From Treponema sp. (GTDB taxonomy: Bacteria; Spirochaetota; Spirochaetia; Treponematales; Treponemataceae), in NCBI GenBank assembly GCA_017629095.1, contig JAGBXW010000014.1:1-32648 (forward strand): a stretch of 32,648 nucleotides of DNA, written 5' to 3'. The notes under the pieces were generated by a model. It made no database searches. It saw only the letters and a list, made by a program, of their open reading frames with translations, and was not told the origin of the DNA. Shown in pieces: positions 22,087-29,879 of this stretch. Made by a program: the position numbers and the translations under genes. How positions within the stretch are numbered: the first letter of the stretch is position 1; each line of letters starts with the position of its first letter.

Positions 22087-24435
22087 ATGAAAGAAGAAAC
22101 CTATATCATCACTGGTATGAGTTGTGCAGCCTGTAGCAGTGCCGTGGAGCGAGTTACCAGAAAGCTTGAGGGTGTAGAAGAAAGTAACGTAAATCTTGCC
22201 ACTGGTCGCATGACCATTCGCTACGACCAAGAAAAGGTAAATCCCCGGCAGATTATGTCCAAGGTGGAGCGAGCAGGCTTTGGCTGCCAACCGTATATCC
22301 AAGAACAGCGGGTTCCCCAACAAAAAAAATCAACGGACAAGTTTCAAGATCCACAGCATGCCGCACCCCACGGCAAAGAGCATTCCAGTAGCCCAAACAG
22401 CCAGAATGTAAAACCCTCTGATACGCAAGACAAGGAACTCCAAGAAAAAAAGCACCGTCTTCTTGGTGCCTGGGGCTTTACTCTGGCCCTCATGTACGTT
22501 TCCATGGGCTCCATGCTACCCACTCCCCTCCCCCTACCAGAGCTTGTCCAAGGTGCAAGCCATCCTTCAAACTTTGCCCTGTTACAGCTTTTGCTCACCA
22601 TTCCCGTGCTTTTTTATGGCAGGTTCTTTTATTCAAACGGATTTTCCGCCCTGTTTCATGGGAATCCCAACATGAATTCCTTGGTGGCAGTGGGAAGCCT
22701 CGTTTCCTTTATCTACAGCTTGGCCATAACTTTTTTAGTAGCGGACAATCCCCATCAACTGCACCACCTGTACTACGAGTCTGCCACCATGGTCTTGACC
22801 TTTGTTATGACAGGAAAATATCTGGAAGAAAAAAGTAAGAAAAAAACAGGATCTGCCATTACCGCCTTAATGGAGTTAACTCCCCCTACAGCCTTCCTCT
22901 TAAAAAATGGAACTACTGTGGAGGTTCCTGCAGAACAGCTGGTGGTAGGAGACTTAATATTGGTAAAGCCAGGGAGCCGTATTCCTGCTGACGGAGAGGT
23001 TGTACAAGGAGCTGGTGGTGTGGATGAATCCATGCTTACTGGGGAAAGTCTGCCAGTGGAAAAGAGTCTTGGAAGTACCGTCACTGGTGGCAGCATGAAT
23101 CTGAACGGAGTGCTACAGATTCGGGTAAGCCGAGTGGGAAAGGATTCCACCTTGGCAAAAATTGTAGCATTTATGGAAGAGGCCCAGGGAAAGAAGGCGC
23201 CCATTGCAAAAATTGCCGACAGGGTTTCCGGTATTTTTGTGCCGGTGGTTATGGCCATTGCAGCAGTGGCGGCAGTGGTGTGGTTTATTGCCGGAAAAGA
23301 TGTGGCCTTTGTGCTTCAGATCTTTACCTCGGTGTTGGTGATTGCCTGTCCTTGTGCCTTAGGTTTGGCCACTCCTGCAGCCATTATGGTGGGAACAGGA
23401 CTTGGGGCAACTCATGGTATTCTGGTGCGAAGCGGAGAAGCCCTAGAAGTAGCAGGAAAAACCACCGCTGTGGTACTGGACAAAACAGGTACCGTCACCC
23501 AAGGCAAACCCCAAGTGACCCAGGTGGTGGTGGCAGAGGGTGTGGACAAGGATTATCTTTTGTCTTTGGTGGCAGCAGTGGAATCCCAAGCCCAGCATCC
23601 CTTAGCCCAAGCAATCCTTGCAGCAGAAAGTTCCTGTACCCAGAAGTTTTCCATTGTCAGCTTTGAAACCATTCCCGGTAAAGGAGTTACCGCCACATTG
23701 CAGCAGGGTGCCACAGTGCTGGTGGGAAGTCTTCGCCTTATGGAAGAATCAGGCTGTCCCCTCCCCCAATCCCTCGCACAAGCCAGTCAAGAGCTACCGG
23801 AACAGGGAAACACACTGGTGTATGCAGCCCTGCAGGAAGGTAATGCACCAGCAAAAATCCTTGGACTCATTGCCATTGCAGACCGCATCAGAGAAACAAG
23901 CTTTGAGGCCATTCAACAGTTAAAATCACTGGGAATCAAAACTATCCTTTTGACGGGAGATAACAAAGGGGCAGCCCAAGCCATTGGAAATCAGGTACAG
24001 GTGGACCAGGTGATTGCCCAGGTGCTCCCCCAAGAAAAGGCTCAAGTGGTGGCAGCACTGCAGAAAGAAGGCTTTCAGGTGATGATGGTGGGAGACGGCA
24101 TCAATGACGCCCCCGCCCTAGTGCAGGCAGACAGCGGTGTAGCCATGGGTGGAGGCAGTGACATTGCCCTAGAGGCAGGAGATGTAATTTTAATGGGAAG
24201 TAGCCTGCTGGATGTAGCAAAAACTATTAGACTCAGCAAGCTCACCATCACAAATATCCGGCAAAACTTGTTCTGGGCCTTTTTGTACAATACCATCGGT
24301 ATTCCCGTGGCAGCAGGTCTTTTGTACCCCATCACTGGCCACCTCATGTCTCCCATGCTGGCAGCCTTAGCCATGTCCTTAAGCTCCGTCTGCGTAGTGT
24401 CAAATGCATTACGCCTGCGGACAAAAAAACTATAG
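22087..24435 (+). CDS. copA: copper-exporting P1B-type ATPase CopA
   Basis: 782 residues. It pumps Cu(I) out of the cytoplasm using ATP. In order: an N-terminal heavy-metal domain with GMSCAAC (C13, C16); a His/Ser/Gln-rich linker (about 75-120); membrane helices; the actuator motif TGES; the transmembrane metal site C421-P-C423; the phosphorylation site D465-KTGT; the SQAQHPLA motif; MVGDGINDAPAL; and the last helices with YNTIGIPVAAG and MSLSSVCVVSNALRL, which mark copper rather than zinc or cadmium pumps. The ribosome site GAGGAGGA lies upstream. It is followed by copZ. No CsoR- or CopY-type regulator gene is adjacent. Confidence 0.97.
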   Translation: MKEETYIITGMSCAACSSAVERVTRKLEGVEESNVNLATGRMTIRYDQEKVNPRQIMSKVERAGFGCQPYIQEQRVPQQKKSTDKFQDPQHAAPHGKEHSSSPNSQNVKPSDTQDKELQEKKHRLLGAWGFTLALMYVSMGSMLPTPLPLPELVQGASHPSNFALLQLLLTIPVLFYGRFFYSNGFSALFHGNPNMNSLVAVGSLVSFIYSLAITFLVADNPHQLHHLYYESATMVLTFVMTGKYLEEKSKKKTGSAITALMELTPPTAFLLKNGTTVEVPAEQLVVGDLILVKPGSRIPADGEVVQGAGGVDESMLTGESLPVEKSLGSTVTGGSMNLNGVLQIRVSRVGKDSTLAKIVAFMEEAQGKKAPIAKIADRVSGIFVPVVMAIAAVAAVVWFIAGKDVAFVLQIFTSVLVIACPCALGLATPAAIMVGTGLGATHGILVRSGEALEVAGKTTAVVLDKTGTVTQGKPQVTQVVVAEGVDKDYLLSLVAAVESQAQHPLAQAILAAESSCTQKFSIVSFETIPGKGVTATLQQGATVLVGSLRLMEESGCPLPQSLAQASQELPEQGNTLVYAALQEGNAPAKILGLIAIADRIRETSFEAIQQLKSLGIKTILLTGDNKGAAQAIGNQVQVDQVIAQVLPQEKAQVVAALQKEGFQVMMVGDGINDAPALVQADSGVAMGGGSDIALEAGDVILMGSSLLDVAKTIRLSKLTITNIRQNLFWAFLYNTIGIPVAAGLLYPITGHLMSPMLAALAMSLSSVCVVSNALRLRTKKL

Positions 24436-24460
24436 ATACAGGAATTACATAGGAGGTTTT

Positions 24461-24658
24461 ATGATTATTCTTGACGTACCAGAAATCCACTGCCATAAGT
24501 GCGTGGAGCGAATCACCAAGGTACTGGAAGAGGACAAGCTCACCTTTTCCGTTTCTCTGGAGGAAAAGACAGTGACTATTGACGGTTGCCAAAACTGCGC
24601 CAACACAGCTATTTCCACACTGGATGATTTAGGCTTTACCGCCACAATCAGAAAGTAA
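24461..24658 (+). CDS. copZ: CopZ-like copper chaperone (heavy-metal-associated domain)
   Basis: 65 residues from ATG 24461, with AGGAGG upstream. The single HMA domain begins MIILDVPEIHCHKCVER: the metal site C11-H-K-C14 is in the right place, and LDDLGFTATI is the usual last helix-strand. A second pair, C43-Q-N-C46, occurs after the third strand, which is unusual for CopZ. It begins 25 bases after copA and should act with it, delivering Cu(I) to the pump. Short but complete. Confidence 0.9.
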   Translation: MIILDVPEIHCHKCVERITKVLEEDKLTFSVSLEEKTVTIDGCQNCANTAISTLDDLGFTATIRK

Positions 24659-24812
24659 CAGCTGGAAATGGGACGGAGGGCGGGGAAATACAAAATACAC
24701 TAACATTTTCACAAATTGAATAATTTTGTTTATTTTATTCACTAAAAGATATATTCATGATATACTCCCACACTAAACAAAACCCATCAAGTGGCGTTTT
24801 CATCAGAGAAAA

Positions 24813-24841
24813 CTTTTAGCATAGCCTAAAAGAATTTTTTA
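24813..24841 (+). promoter_or_regulatory. hairpin and T-run in the leader of the CAP-domain lipoprotein
   Basis: CTTTTAG (24813-24819) pairs with CTAAAAG (24826-24832) around CATAGC, then AATTTTTTATTTT, just before the GAGGAGG ribosome site. It is terminator-like in form but weak. An upstream TATACT (near 24760) may be the -10 of this gene. Confidence 0.4.
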
Positions 24842-24860
24842 TTTTGAGGAGGATTTCAGT

Positions 24861-26129
24861 ATGAAATCAAAGAAAATGGTTGCATCCACAATTGCAATGC
24901 TAGTGATGACCTGTTCTATACTCAGTTTTGTGAGTTGTGACAACATGAACAGCAACAACAATGGAAATACACAAGGAACGGGTGGGAGAAATTTTGGAAC
25001 CAAAAGCGGTAACACTTCTTTACCCTTTTTAACAAAAGAAGAAATTAAAGCAAAGTTTGATGAAACAAATCCTGCAAACCTTGAATCATTGATAAGACGT
25101 GGTAGTCCTGCAACAATTAAGGCAACTGCTTGGGGAGAACAAAATATGTCTAAGCTACCAAGTTTTGAGAGTCCTTATTTTGCAGGAGAACCTAGAAGTG
25201 ATATTATGGATTTAGCTCTTGCTCGGTATAATTTTGTTCGTCGCTTTGCAGGTCTTAATGCAGCTGTTTTTAACGAACAATTTCATAGAGAAGCTCAACA
25301 TGCAGCTTGGCTGTGTGCAATGTATCAGAAAACTGATAGATCTCATTCAATCACAGCTTATCAGAAACCTGAAGGTGTAACAGGAGAAATGTGGAATTTA
25401 GCAGCAGCTGGTCTACAACAGTGTTTGCATTTAGCTCCCCACGCTGCAAACTCAGTAGATATTTATATGGCTGACAATAAAAATGGAAACTTAGGACATA
25501 GAGTTAATCTTTTAACACTTACCGCTTCTCAAGTTGGATTTGGCGTGGCTTCTGCAAACCTTGTTAATAAAAATAGGAATGATCCGAATGTCATTACTGG
25601 TACTTATGGTGCCACCGCATTCCGTTTTAACTGGCAGAAACAGCCTGATTACGAGGATTTTGAGTACGACATGGTTTCTTGGCCACCTGCTGGCTACTTT
25701 CCTGCAAAAACAAGTCTCTTTGACAGCGGTGTAGACAAAGCACGTTGGAGCATTTATTTTAATAATAACAAGTATGCCTTGCAGACAACAGCAGATTCCA
25801 ATGGTGTAAAAACCAATGTCATTGTTACAAAAACAGTAAATGGAGAGACTAAACAAGTATGGGACTTTGCAAAAATTGCTTCCAATGTAGAAGCTTTTAA
25901 GAACAAAAATTATACTCTCACAGAAGGGGAATCTTGGTGTAGCATAACCTACGGAGGCACTACCATTTTCTATTTGGCTTCTATAAAAAATGGTCAGGAA
26001 TCTCTCGAACAATATACTGATGGCAGTGTATACACCGTAAGATTTGAAAACCTTGTAGACAAAGTAAATGGTGGATTCACAAATCTTGAATATGCTGTAG
26101 AATTCTTCGATATGAGCACGGTACAGTAA
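24861..26129 (+). CDS. CAP (SCP/PR-1) domain lipoprotein
   Basis: 422 residues. The signal peptide MKSKKMVASTIAMLVMTCSI ends at lipobox SFVSC; a Asn/Gly-rich linker follows. The CAP-superfamily pattern is visible at about 115-235: DLALARYNFVRRFAGLNAAVFNEQFHREAQHAAWL, with the first-helix R-x-x-AGL and the HA of the active-site region, HSITAYQKP, and GHRVNLLTLTASQVGFGVA, where CAP proteins have GHR..LL.P....VG.G. The C-terminal 150 residues form a separate beta-rich region. CAP proteins bind lipids or act as proteases or adhesins in various systems; no role can be fixed here. The ribosome site GAGGAGG is strong and a terminator follows. Confidence 0.85.
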   Translation: MKSKKMVASTIAMLVMTCSILSFVSCDNMNSNNNGNTQGTGGRNFGTKSGNTSLPFLTKEEIKAKFDETNPANLESLIRRGSPATIKATAWGEQNMSKLPSFESPYFAGEPRSDIMDLALARYNFVRRFAGLNAAVFNEQFHREAQHAAWLCAMYQKTDRSHSITAYQKPEGVTGEMWNLAAAGLQQCLHLAPHAANSVDIYMADNKNGNLGHRVNLLTLTASQVGFGVASANLVNKNRNDPNVITGTYGATAFRFNWQKQPDYEDFEYDMVSWPPAGYFPAKTSLFDSGVDKARWSIYFNNNKYALQTTADSNGVKTNVIVTKTVNGETKQVWDFAKIASNVEAFKNKNYTLTEGESWCSITYGGTTIFYLASIKNGQESLEQYTDGSVYTVRFENLVDKVNGGFTNLEYAVEFFDMSTVQ

Positions 26130-26155
26130 AATATATTTTTTCGTAACTTTATCTC

Positions 26156-26189
26156 AAATCCCCTTAAAGAAATTTAAGGGGATTTTTTT
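26156..26189 (+). terminator. terminator of the CAP-domain lipoprotein gene
   Basis: AAATCCCCTTAAA and TTTAAGGGGATTT form a perfect 13-bp stem with a GAAA loop and a seven-T run. Confidence 0.95.
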
Positions 26190-26206
26190 GATATCCCCCT
26201 CCCTAC

Positions 26207-26242
26207 AAAAAAACCGTCCTTCCAGTAACACTGAAAGGACGG
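26207..26242 (-). terminator. terminator of the DUF2259-argC operon
   Basis: On the minus strand CCGTCCTTTCAGT and ACTGGAAGGACGG form a 13-bp stem (one G-U), followed by seven T. It ends about 110 bases after the argC stop; the stretch between holds no clear ORF. Confidence 0.9.
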
Positions 26243-26352
26243 CCAAGGAGGTAGCTATAACAATTCCAAAGAGGGAAATTGTACTCAAAATAAAACGATG
26301 TAGCTTCACCTTCTAGAGCCACAGAGACCTAGAAAGGGGCTCATTTCATCTA

Positions 26353-27435
26353 CTAGAACGCTGCAGGAATCAAGTCAATGCCAGCAGTTTCTTCAAAGCC
26401 AAAGAGCAGGTTCATGTTCTGTACCGCCTGACCAGAAGCCCCCTTTACCATGTTATCTAGCACAGACACAACTTGGAGCATTCTCCCACCATCCACCACA
26501 TACACCTGCATATCGCAATAGTTTGAATACCGCACATTTCTCGTGGTGGGATTCTTTCCAGCATTCAGCACCCGCACAAAGGGCTCTTTTTCATAGAACT
26601 CCTTGTATAGCTGATGAACCTGCTCCACAGAAAGCTTTCCTACAAACTCTGGTGCTAAGGGAGCATAGATTGTGGAGATAATACCTCTGCTCATGGGCAG
26701 AAGATGGGGGGTAAATACTATGCCACATTCCTTGCCCGCAGCAATGGAACAATTCCGCTTTATCTCTGGCTGGTGACGATGTCCACCAACTCCGTAGGCC
26801 ATAACAGATTCGCCGCACTCGCAGAACTGATTTGTCATGGTGGGATTACGTCCCGCTCCAGTTACACCACTCTTGCTATCCACAATGATAGTGTCTGTAG
26901 CCACCAGCCCCTTCTTCAAGGCGGGCAATAATCCCAAGGTGGCAGAAGTTACATAACAACCAGGATTACCGATAATGCGGGCGGAACGAATTTTTTCTCG
27001 ATACATCTCTGGCAGACCATACACTGATTCAGCATGAACAGCAGGAAAATCCCAATCCTTCTTGTACCATTCTCTGAAGGTGGCCTCATCTTCGTCAAAG
27101 CGAAAATCTGCAGACAAATCAATGAGCTTCTTGCCTGTACGGATACATTCATCGGCATGTTTTTCAGCCACACCATGGGGCAAGGCAGTAAACACCACAT
27201 CGGAGGCAGCCACCACTTCTTCCGCTGTTGTCAGCAAACCAGTAGTTTTCCCGCAGATCTTGCCATCGGTAGAATCCCACAGACCAAAAAGATTTTGGTA
27301 AATGTCTTCTAGCTGCTGGCCTTCAAAACTGATGGAACTTACATAAAGAGAACCAACCTGAGGATGACGGAGCAAAAGCCGAACCAACTCCACTCCAGCG
27401 TACCCTGTGGCACCGATAATACCAACTGAAATCAT
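26353..27435 (-). CDS. argC: N-acetyl-gamma-glutamyl-phosphate reductase
   Basis: 360 residues. It carries out the NADPH-dependent reduction of N-acetylglutamyl phosphate to the semialdehyde in arginine/ornithine synthesis. The NADP-binding motif GIIGATGYAGVELVRLL is at the N-terminus, and the catalytic cysteine is C160 in GNPGCYVTSATLGLLPAL. SKSGVTGAGR, the HRHQPEI active-site histidine segment and DNMVKGASGQAVQNMNLLFG are all present. It is a type 1 (long) ArgC. It starts 2 bases after the stop of the DUF2259 gene. No other arg genes are in the window. Confidence 0.98.
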   Translation of the reverse strand: MISVGIIGATGYAGVELVRLLLRHPQVGSLYVSSISFEGQQLEDIYQNLFGLWDSTDGKICGKTTGLLTTAEEVVAASDVVFTALPHGVAEKHADECIRTGKKLIDLSADFRFDEDEATFREWYKKDWDFPAVHAESVYGLPEMYREKIRSARIIGNPGCYVTSATLGLLPALKKGLVATDTIIVDSKSGVTGAGRNPTMTNQFCECGESVMAYGVGGHRHQPEIKRNCSIAAGKECGIVFTPHLLPMSRGIISTIYAPLAPEFVGKLSVEQVHQLYKEFYEKEPFVRVLNAGKNPTTRNVRYSNYCDMQVYVVDGGRMLQVVSVLDNMVKGASGQAVQNMNLLFGFEETAGIDLIPAAF

Positions 27436-27437
27436 AT

Positions 27438-28322
27438 CTATTTCTCCACAATTACCGTTGGAGATTCCACAGGTTCACTCACTCCAGTAGTCTCAGGTAC
27501 TTTAATAACCTCAGTCGTCTCACTGGGAACAACAGGTTCAACGGAAGGCTCAGCTGTTGGCTCTGGATTGATTGTGGTTGTAGCAGGAACTTCAGGAGCT
27601 GCCTCTGGCACCTTTTTTATTGCTGTTGCAGGAGGAATAACGGTCTCTACCATATAGCGAATGGAAATTCCAGTAGCATCTTCTACCCTTTTTTCCACCA
27701 CAAAGACAAATCCCTTTCCATCAGGAGTGGTATAAATTCTATCAATGGCGTACCCTGTTACACCAGCTCTTTGTATTCCAGGATTTCCCGCTACAAACCG
27801 AGCCAAAAGTTCTCCATTGAGATTCTTTTTTTCTGCAACGATATAGAAAGAAGATTTTGTATTTGCTCCACTTCCCTCAAACAGAGGTACTAATCGAACG
27901 GTGTAAACAACCTCCTGAACAGGAGTTGAACTTTCAAAATCCTTAAAGGTGATTTCCGCAGAGCCACCCTTAGAAGTATCTTCTCTCATGTACAACATGG
28001 AATCTGCATCAACAGGGGAAAGACCATAACTATCTAAAAAAGACTTGTGCTTTGCCTGCAGTTTGGAAAAAACAACGCTTCCAGTTTTTCCTGATTTATC
28101 GGTAGTCTTGAATACACCCTTTGACACAAAATCATTTTGTTTTACATCAACGGTGTAAATCTCAGCATATCCATGAAAATTTCCATCAGTCTTTCCATAC
28201 TGACCAAATACATATGTTTTTCCATCGCGAGAAAAACCTAAGTCCACAAAGGCTGCTGCGTCACCTGCAAAGGTACAAACAGCCACCATTAGTACAGCAA
28301 TAGTTGTAAAAAGTCTTTTCAT
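27438..28322 (-). CDS. DUF2259 predicted secreted protein
   Basis: 294 residues from ATG 28322 (MKRLFTTIAVLMVAVCTFAGDAAA), just after a GGGGGG stretch; an upstream start eight codons earlier is less likely. It has a signal peptide with a likely cleavage near TFA-GD. The part AAFVDLGFSRDGKTYVFGQYG...HGYAEIYTVDV matches DUF2259, secreted proteins found mainly in spirochaetes. The C-terminal 70 residues are Pro/Thr/Glu/Val repeats, probably a flexible extension. Likely periplasmic. Function unknown; its pairing with argC may only reflect transcription. Confidence 0.85.
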   Translation of the reverse strand: MKRLFTTIAVLMVAVCTFAGDAAAFVDLGFSRDGKTYVFGQYGKTDGNFHGYAEIYTVDVKQNDFVSKGVFKTTDKSGKTGSVVFSKLQAKHKSFLDSYGLSPVDADSMLYMREDTSKGGSAEITFKDFESSTPVQEVVYTVRLVPLFEGSGANTKSSFYIVAEKKNLNGELLARFVAGNPGIQRAGVTGYAIDRIYTTPDGKGFVFVVEKRVEDATGISIRYMVETVIPPATAIKKVPEAAPEVPATTTINPEPTAEPSVEPVVPSETTEVIKVPETTGVSEPVESPTVIVEK

Positions 28323-28380
28323 AAACCCCCCAGAGTATCCGTACATTTATATAGGAATTTTCGACAAAATCACAATCATC

Positions 28381-28409
28381 TTTACATAAATTTATCTTCA
28401 CGGTATGCT
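28381..28409 (+). promoter_or_regulatory. promoter giving a leaderless transcript
   Basis: TTTACA (28381-28386), a 17-base spacer and TATGCT (28404-28409) are followed by only six bases before the ATG at 28416, so transcription should start at or next to the start codon. Confidence 0.55.
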
Positions 28410-28415
28410 GACACT

Positions 28416-29243
28416 ATGACTTTAGTTTCCAGAAACAGGATTTTTCTTTCACTTTTTTTTCTTGCAGTGATTTTCATCATTGCCACCAGCGTTGTCTTTA
28501 TTTTAGCTTTTATGAACGGAACGATTCTTTTCCCAGAAACAACCCAACGTCTTTTTTCTGTACCTGCCTTACCGCTATTGGTTCCCAATATGTTTGCCGC
28601 AATCTCAGCAGCTACAGTGCTACTGGTATATGCTGCAGTAATTTTGGGGATTTCCCTCGTCAATTTTGAAAAAACTCGTTCCATGGAAATTATTTTCCTT
28701 GCAATTTTTGCCTTGGGTTGCCTTTTTGAAGGAATACGAATATGGTTGCCAGTGTTTAATTTTTGGGCAAACCATTCCCCCCTCTATGTGTTAATTGGCA
28801 AGCTGCTTTTTTTTGGGAGAGCTCTCTCTGTGGTGAATCTCCTAGCACTGGCCCTGATTTCTCTAGAATTGGAAAACAAGCAAAATATTGAAATGAACCT
28901 TGTGGTGGTAACTGCGGTAGCGACACTGCTCGCTCGTCTTACTTCCATCGAGTCCCTTATTATTCCTTCAAACTGTAGCATTCGATTTGGCTATGAAAAG
29001 ATGTTTTTAACAGTGACTACAGTAACTTTTTTAGTGGGATTTTTGTCAATGCTCTATCAAAGTAACAATCGAGGTAGCCCAGAATACACCCGTGTGGCGG
29101 TGGGATTCCTTTTCCTATCCTTTGGCTACCTCTTATTAACTCAAGCAGATTCCATTCTCCCTTTTTCCCTAGGAACTATCTTACTTATTACAGGTTCCAT
29201 CATATTTTTGGTAAATCTGCACCGATTTTATACTTGGAAATAA
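28416..29243 (+). CDS. multi-pass membrane protein, spirochaetal type, unknown function
   Basis: 275 residues with about eight hydrophobic helices (for example IFLSLFFLAVIFIIATSVVFI, MFAAISAATVLLVYAAVILGI, IIFLAIFALGCLFEGIRIWL, MFLTVTTVTFLVGFLSMLY, FSLGTILLITGSIIFLVNL). Short polar loops separate them, and there is no soluble domain. The layout recalls seven- or eight-helix sensor-type membrane modules without the output domain, but this is only a resemblance. It has no ribosome site; a promoter ends 6 bases before the ATG. Its 3' end overlaps the convergent kinase-like gene by 16 bases. Confidence 0.8.
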   Translation: MTLVSRNRIFLSLFFLAVIFIIATSVVFILAFMNGTILFPETTQRLFSVPALPLLVPNMFAAISAATVLLVYAAVILGISLVNFEKTRSMEIIFLAIFALGCLFEGIRIWLPVFNFWANHSPLYVLIGKLLFFGRALSVVNLLALALISLELENKQNIEMNLVVVTAVATLLARLTSIESLIIPSNCSIRFGYEKMFLTVTTVTFLVGFLSMLYQSNNRGSPEYTRVAVGFLFLSFGYLLLTQADSILPFSLGTILLITGSIIFLVNLHRFYTWK

Positions 29244-29869
29244 AATTGACAGAAACAAGCGATTACAATAGGAATCACAAGATTATCTAAATCTTTCAGA
29301 GGAAGCAACTCACAGGCCATGCCCACAAGACCGCATCCTAAGGCTACCTTGGTGCTTCCCGTTAAAACAACAGTAGAACAGAAGATTGCTACAAAGCAAG
29401 CAAGGCTTCCTGCCACGGTCTTTCCACCAGTAAAAGGAATACGAGTCCGACCGAAACACTTTCCCACCAAACTTGCAAGGCCATCACCAAAGGCAAGGGC
29501 ACAGATTCCCACTGCTGCGGGCAAGTCAGGAAACAGAGCCGCCGTAAGAAGCACCCCAATAGCCAAGGTTGCTGGCCCTAATACAAAGCGATTTTCATCA
29601 CGTTTACGGGCAGCCACCATAGTGATAGAAGAAATCACGGGAACAGTATGCCCCTTGCACCGCAGTGTTTCGGCAACACAATAAAACAGTAAAACCAGAG
29701 CCAACAATACCATCACTGGATAGTAGGCAATACCTAAAAATAAAGGAACAAAGGCCGTACACATATGGATAGCCTTACGGAATAGTTCCTTTATCAGCAT
29801 ATTCATTCGCTTTTTTGTTTGTATACCATCTTGGTAACAAAGCCATCTGTCATACAGTTGCCGTAACAT
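29228..29869 (-). CDS. dolichol/phytol kinase-like (CTP-dependent) membrane protein
   Basis: 213 residues from ATG 29869, which has AGAGGGA upstream and starts 10 bases after the TPR gene stop; the frame continues 24 codons upstream but inside that gene. Several membrane helices. The motif LAFGDGLASLVGKCFGRTRIPF, then GGKTVAGSLACFV, is typical of the phosphatidate cytidylyltransferase-like / SEC59-VTE5 group of CTP-dependent polyprenol or phytol kinases (G-D-x-x-A...G...K-T-x-x-G-S). The substrate cannot be told from sequence. It should be co-transcribed with the TPR gene and is last in the operon. Confidence 0.8.
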   Translation of the reverse strand: MLRQLYDRWLCYQDGIQTKKRMNMLIKELFRKAIHMCTAFVPLFLGIAYYPVMVLLALVLLFYCVAETLRCKGHTVPVISSITMVAARKRDENRFVLGPATLAIGVLLTAALFPDLPAAVGICALAFGDGLASLVGKCFGRTRIPFTGGKTVAGSLACFVAIFCSTVVLTGSTKVALGCGLVGMACELLPLKDLDNLVIPIVIACFCQFYFQV

Positions 29870-29879
29870 GGAAATCCCT

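Noticed and set aside
22344..24374. Long antisense and shifted frames across copA
   Set aside because: Shadows of the GC-richer copA coding sequence; copA carries every family motif.
22087..24658. Copper-responsive regulator or operator next to copA-copZ
   Set aside because: No CsoR/CopY/CueR-like gene and no clear palindrome in the short upstream gap.
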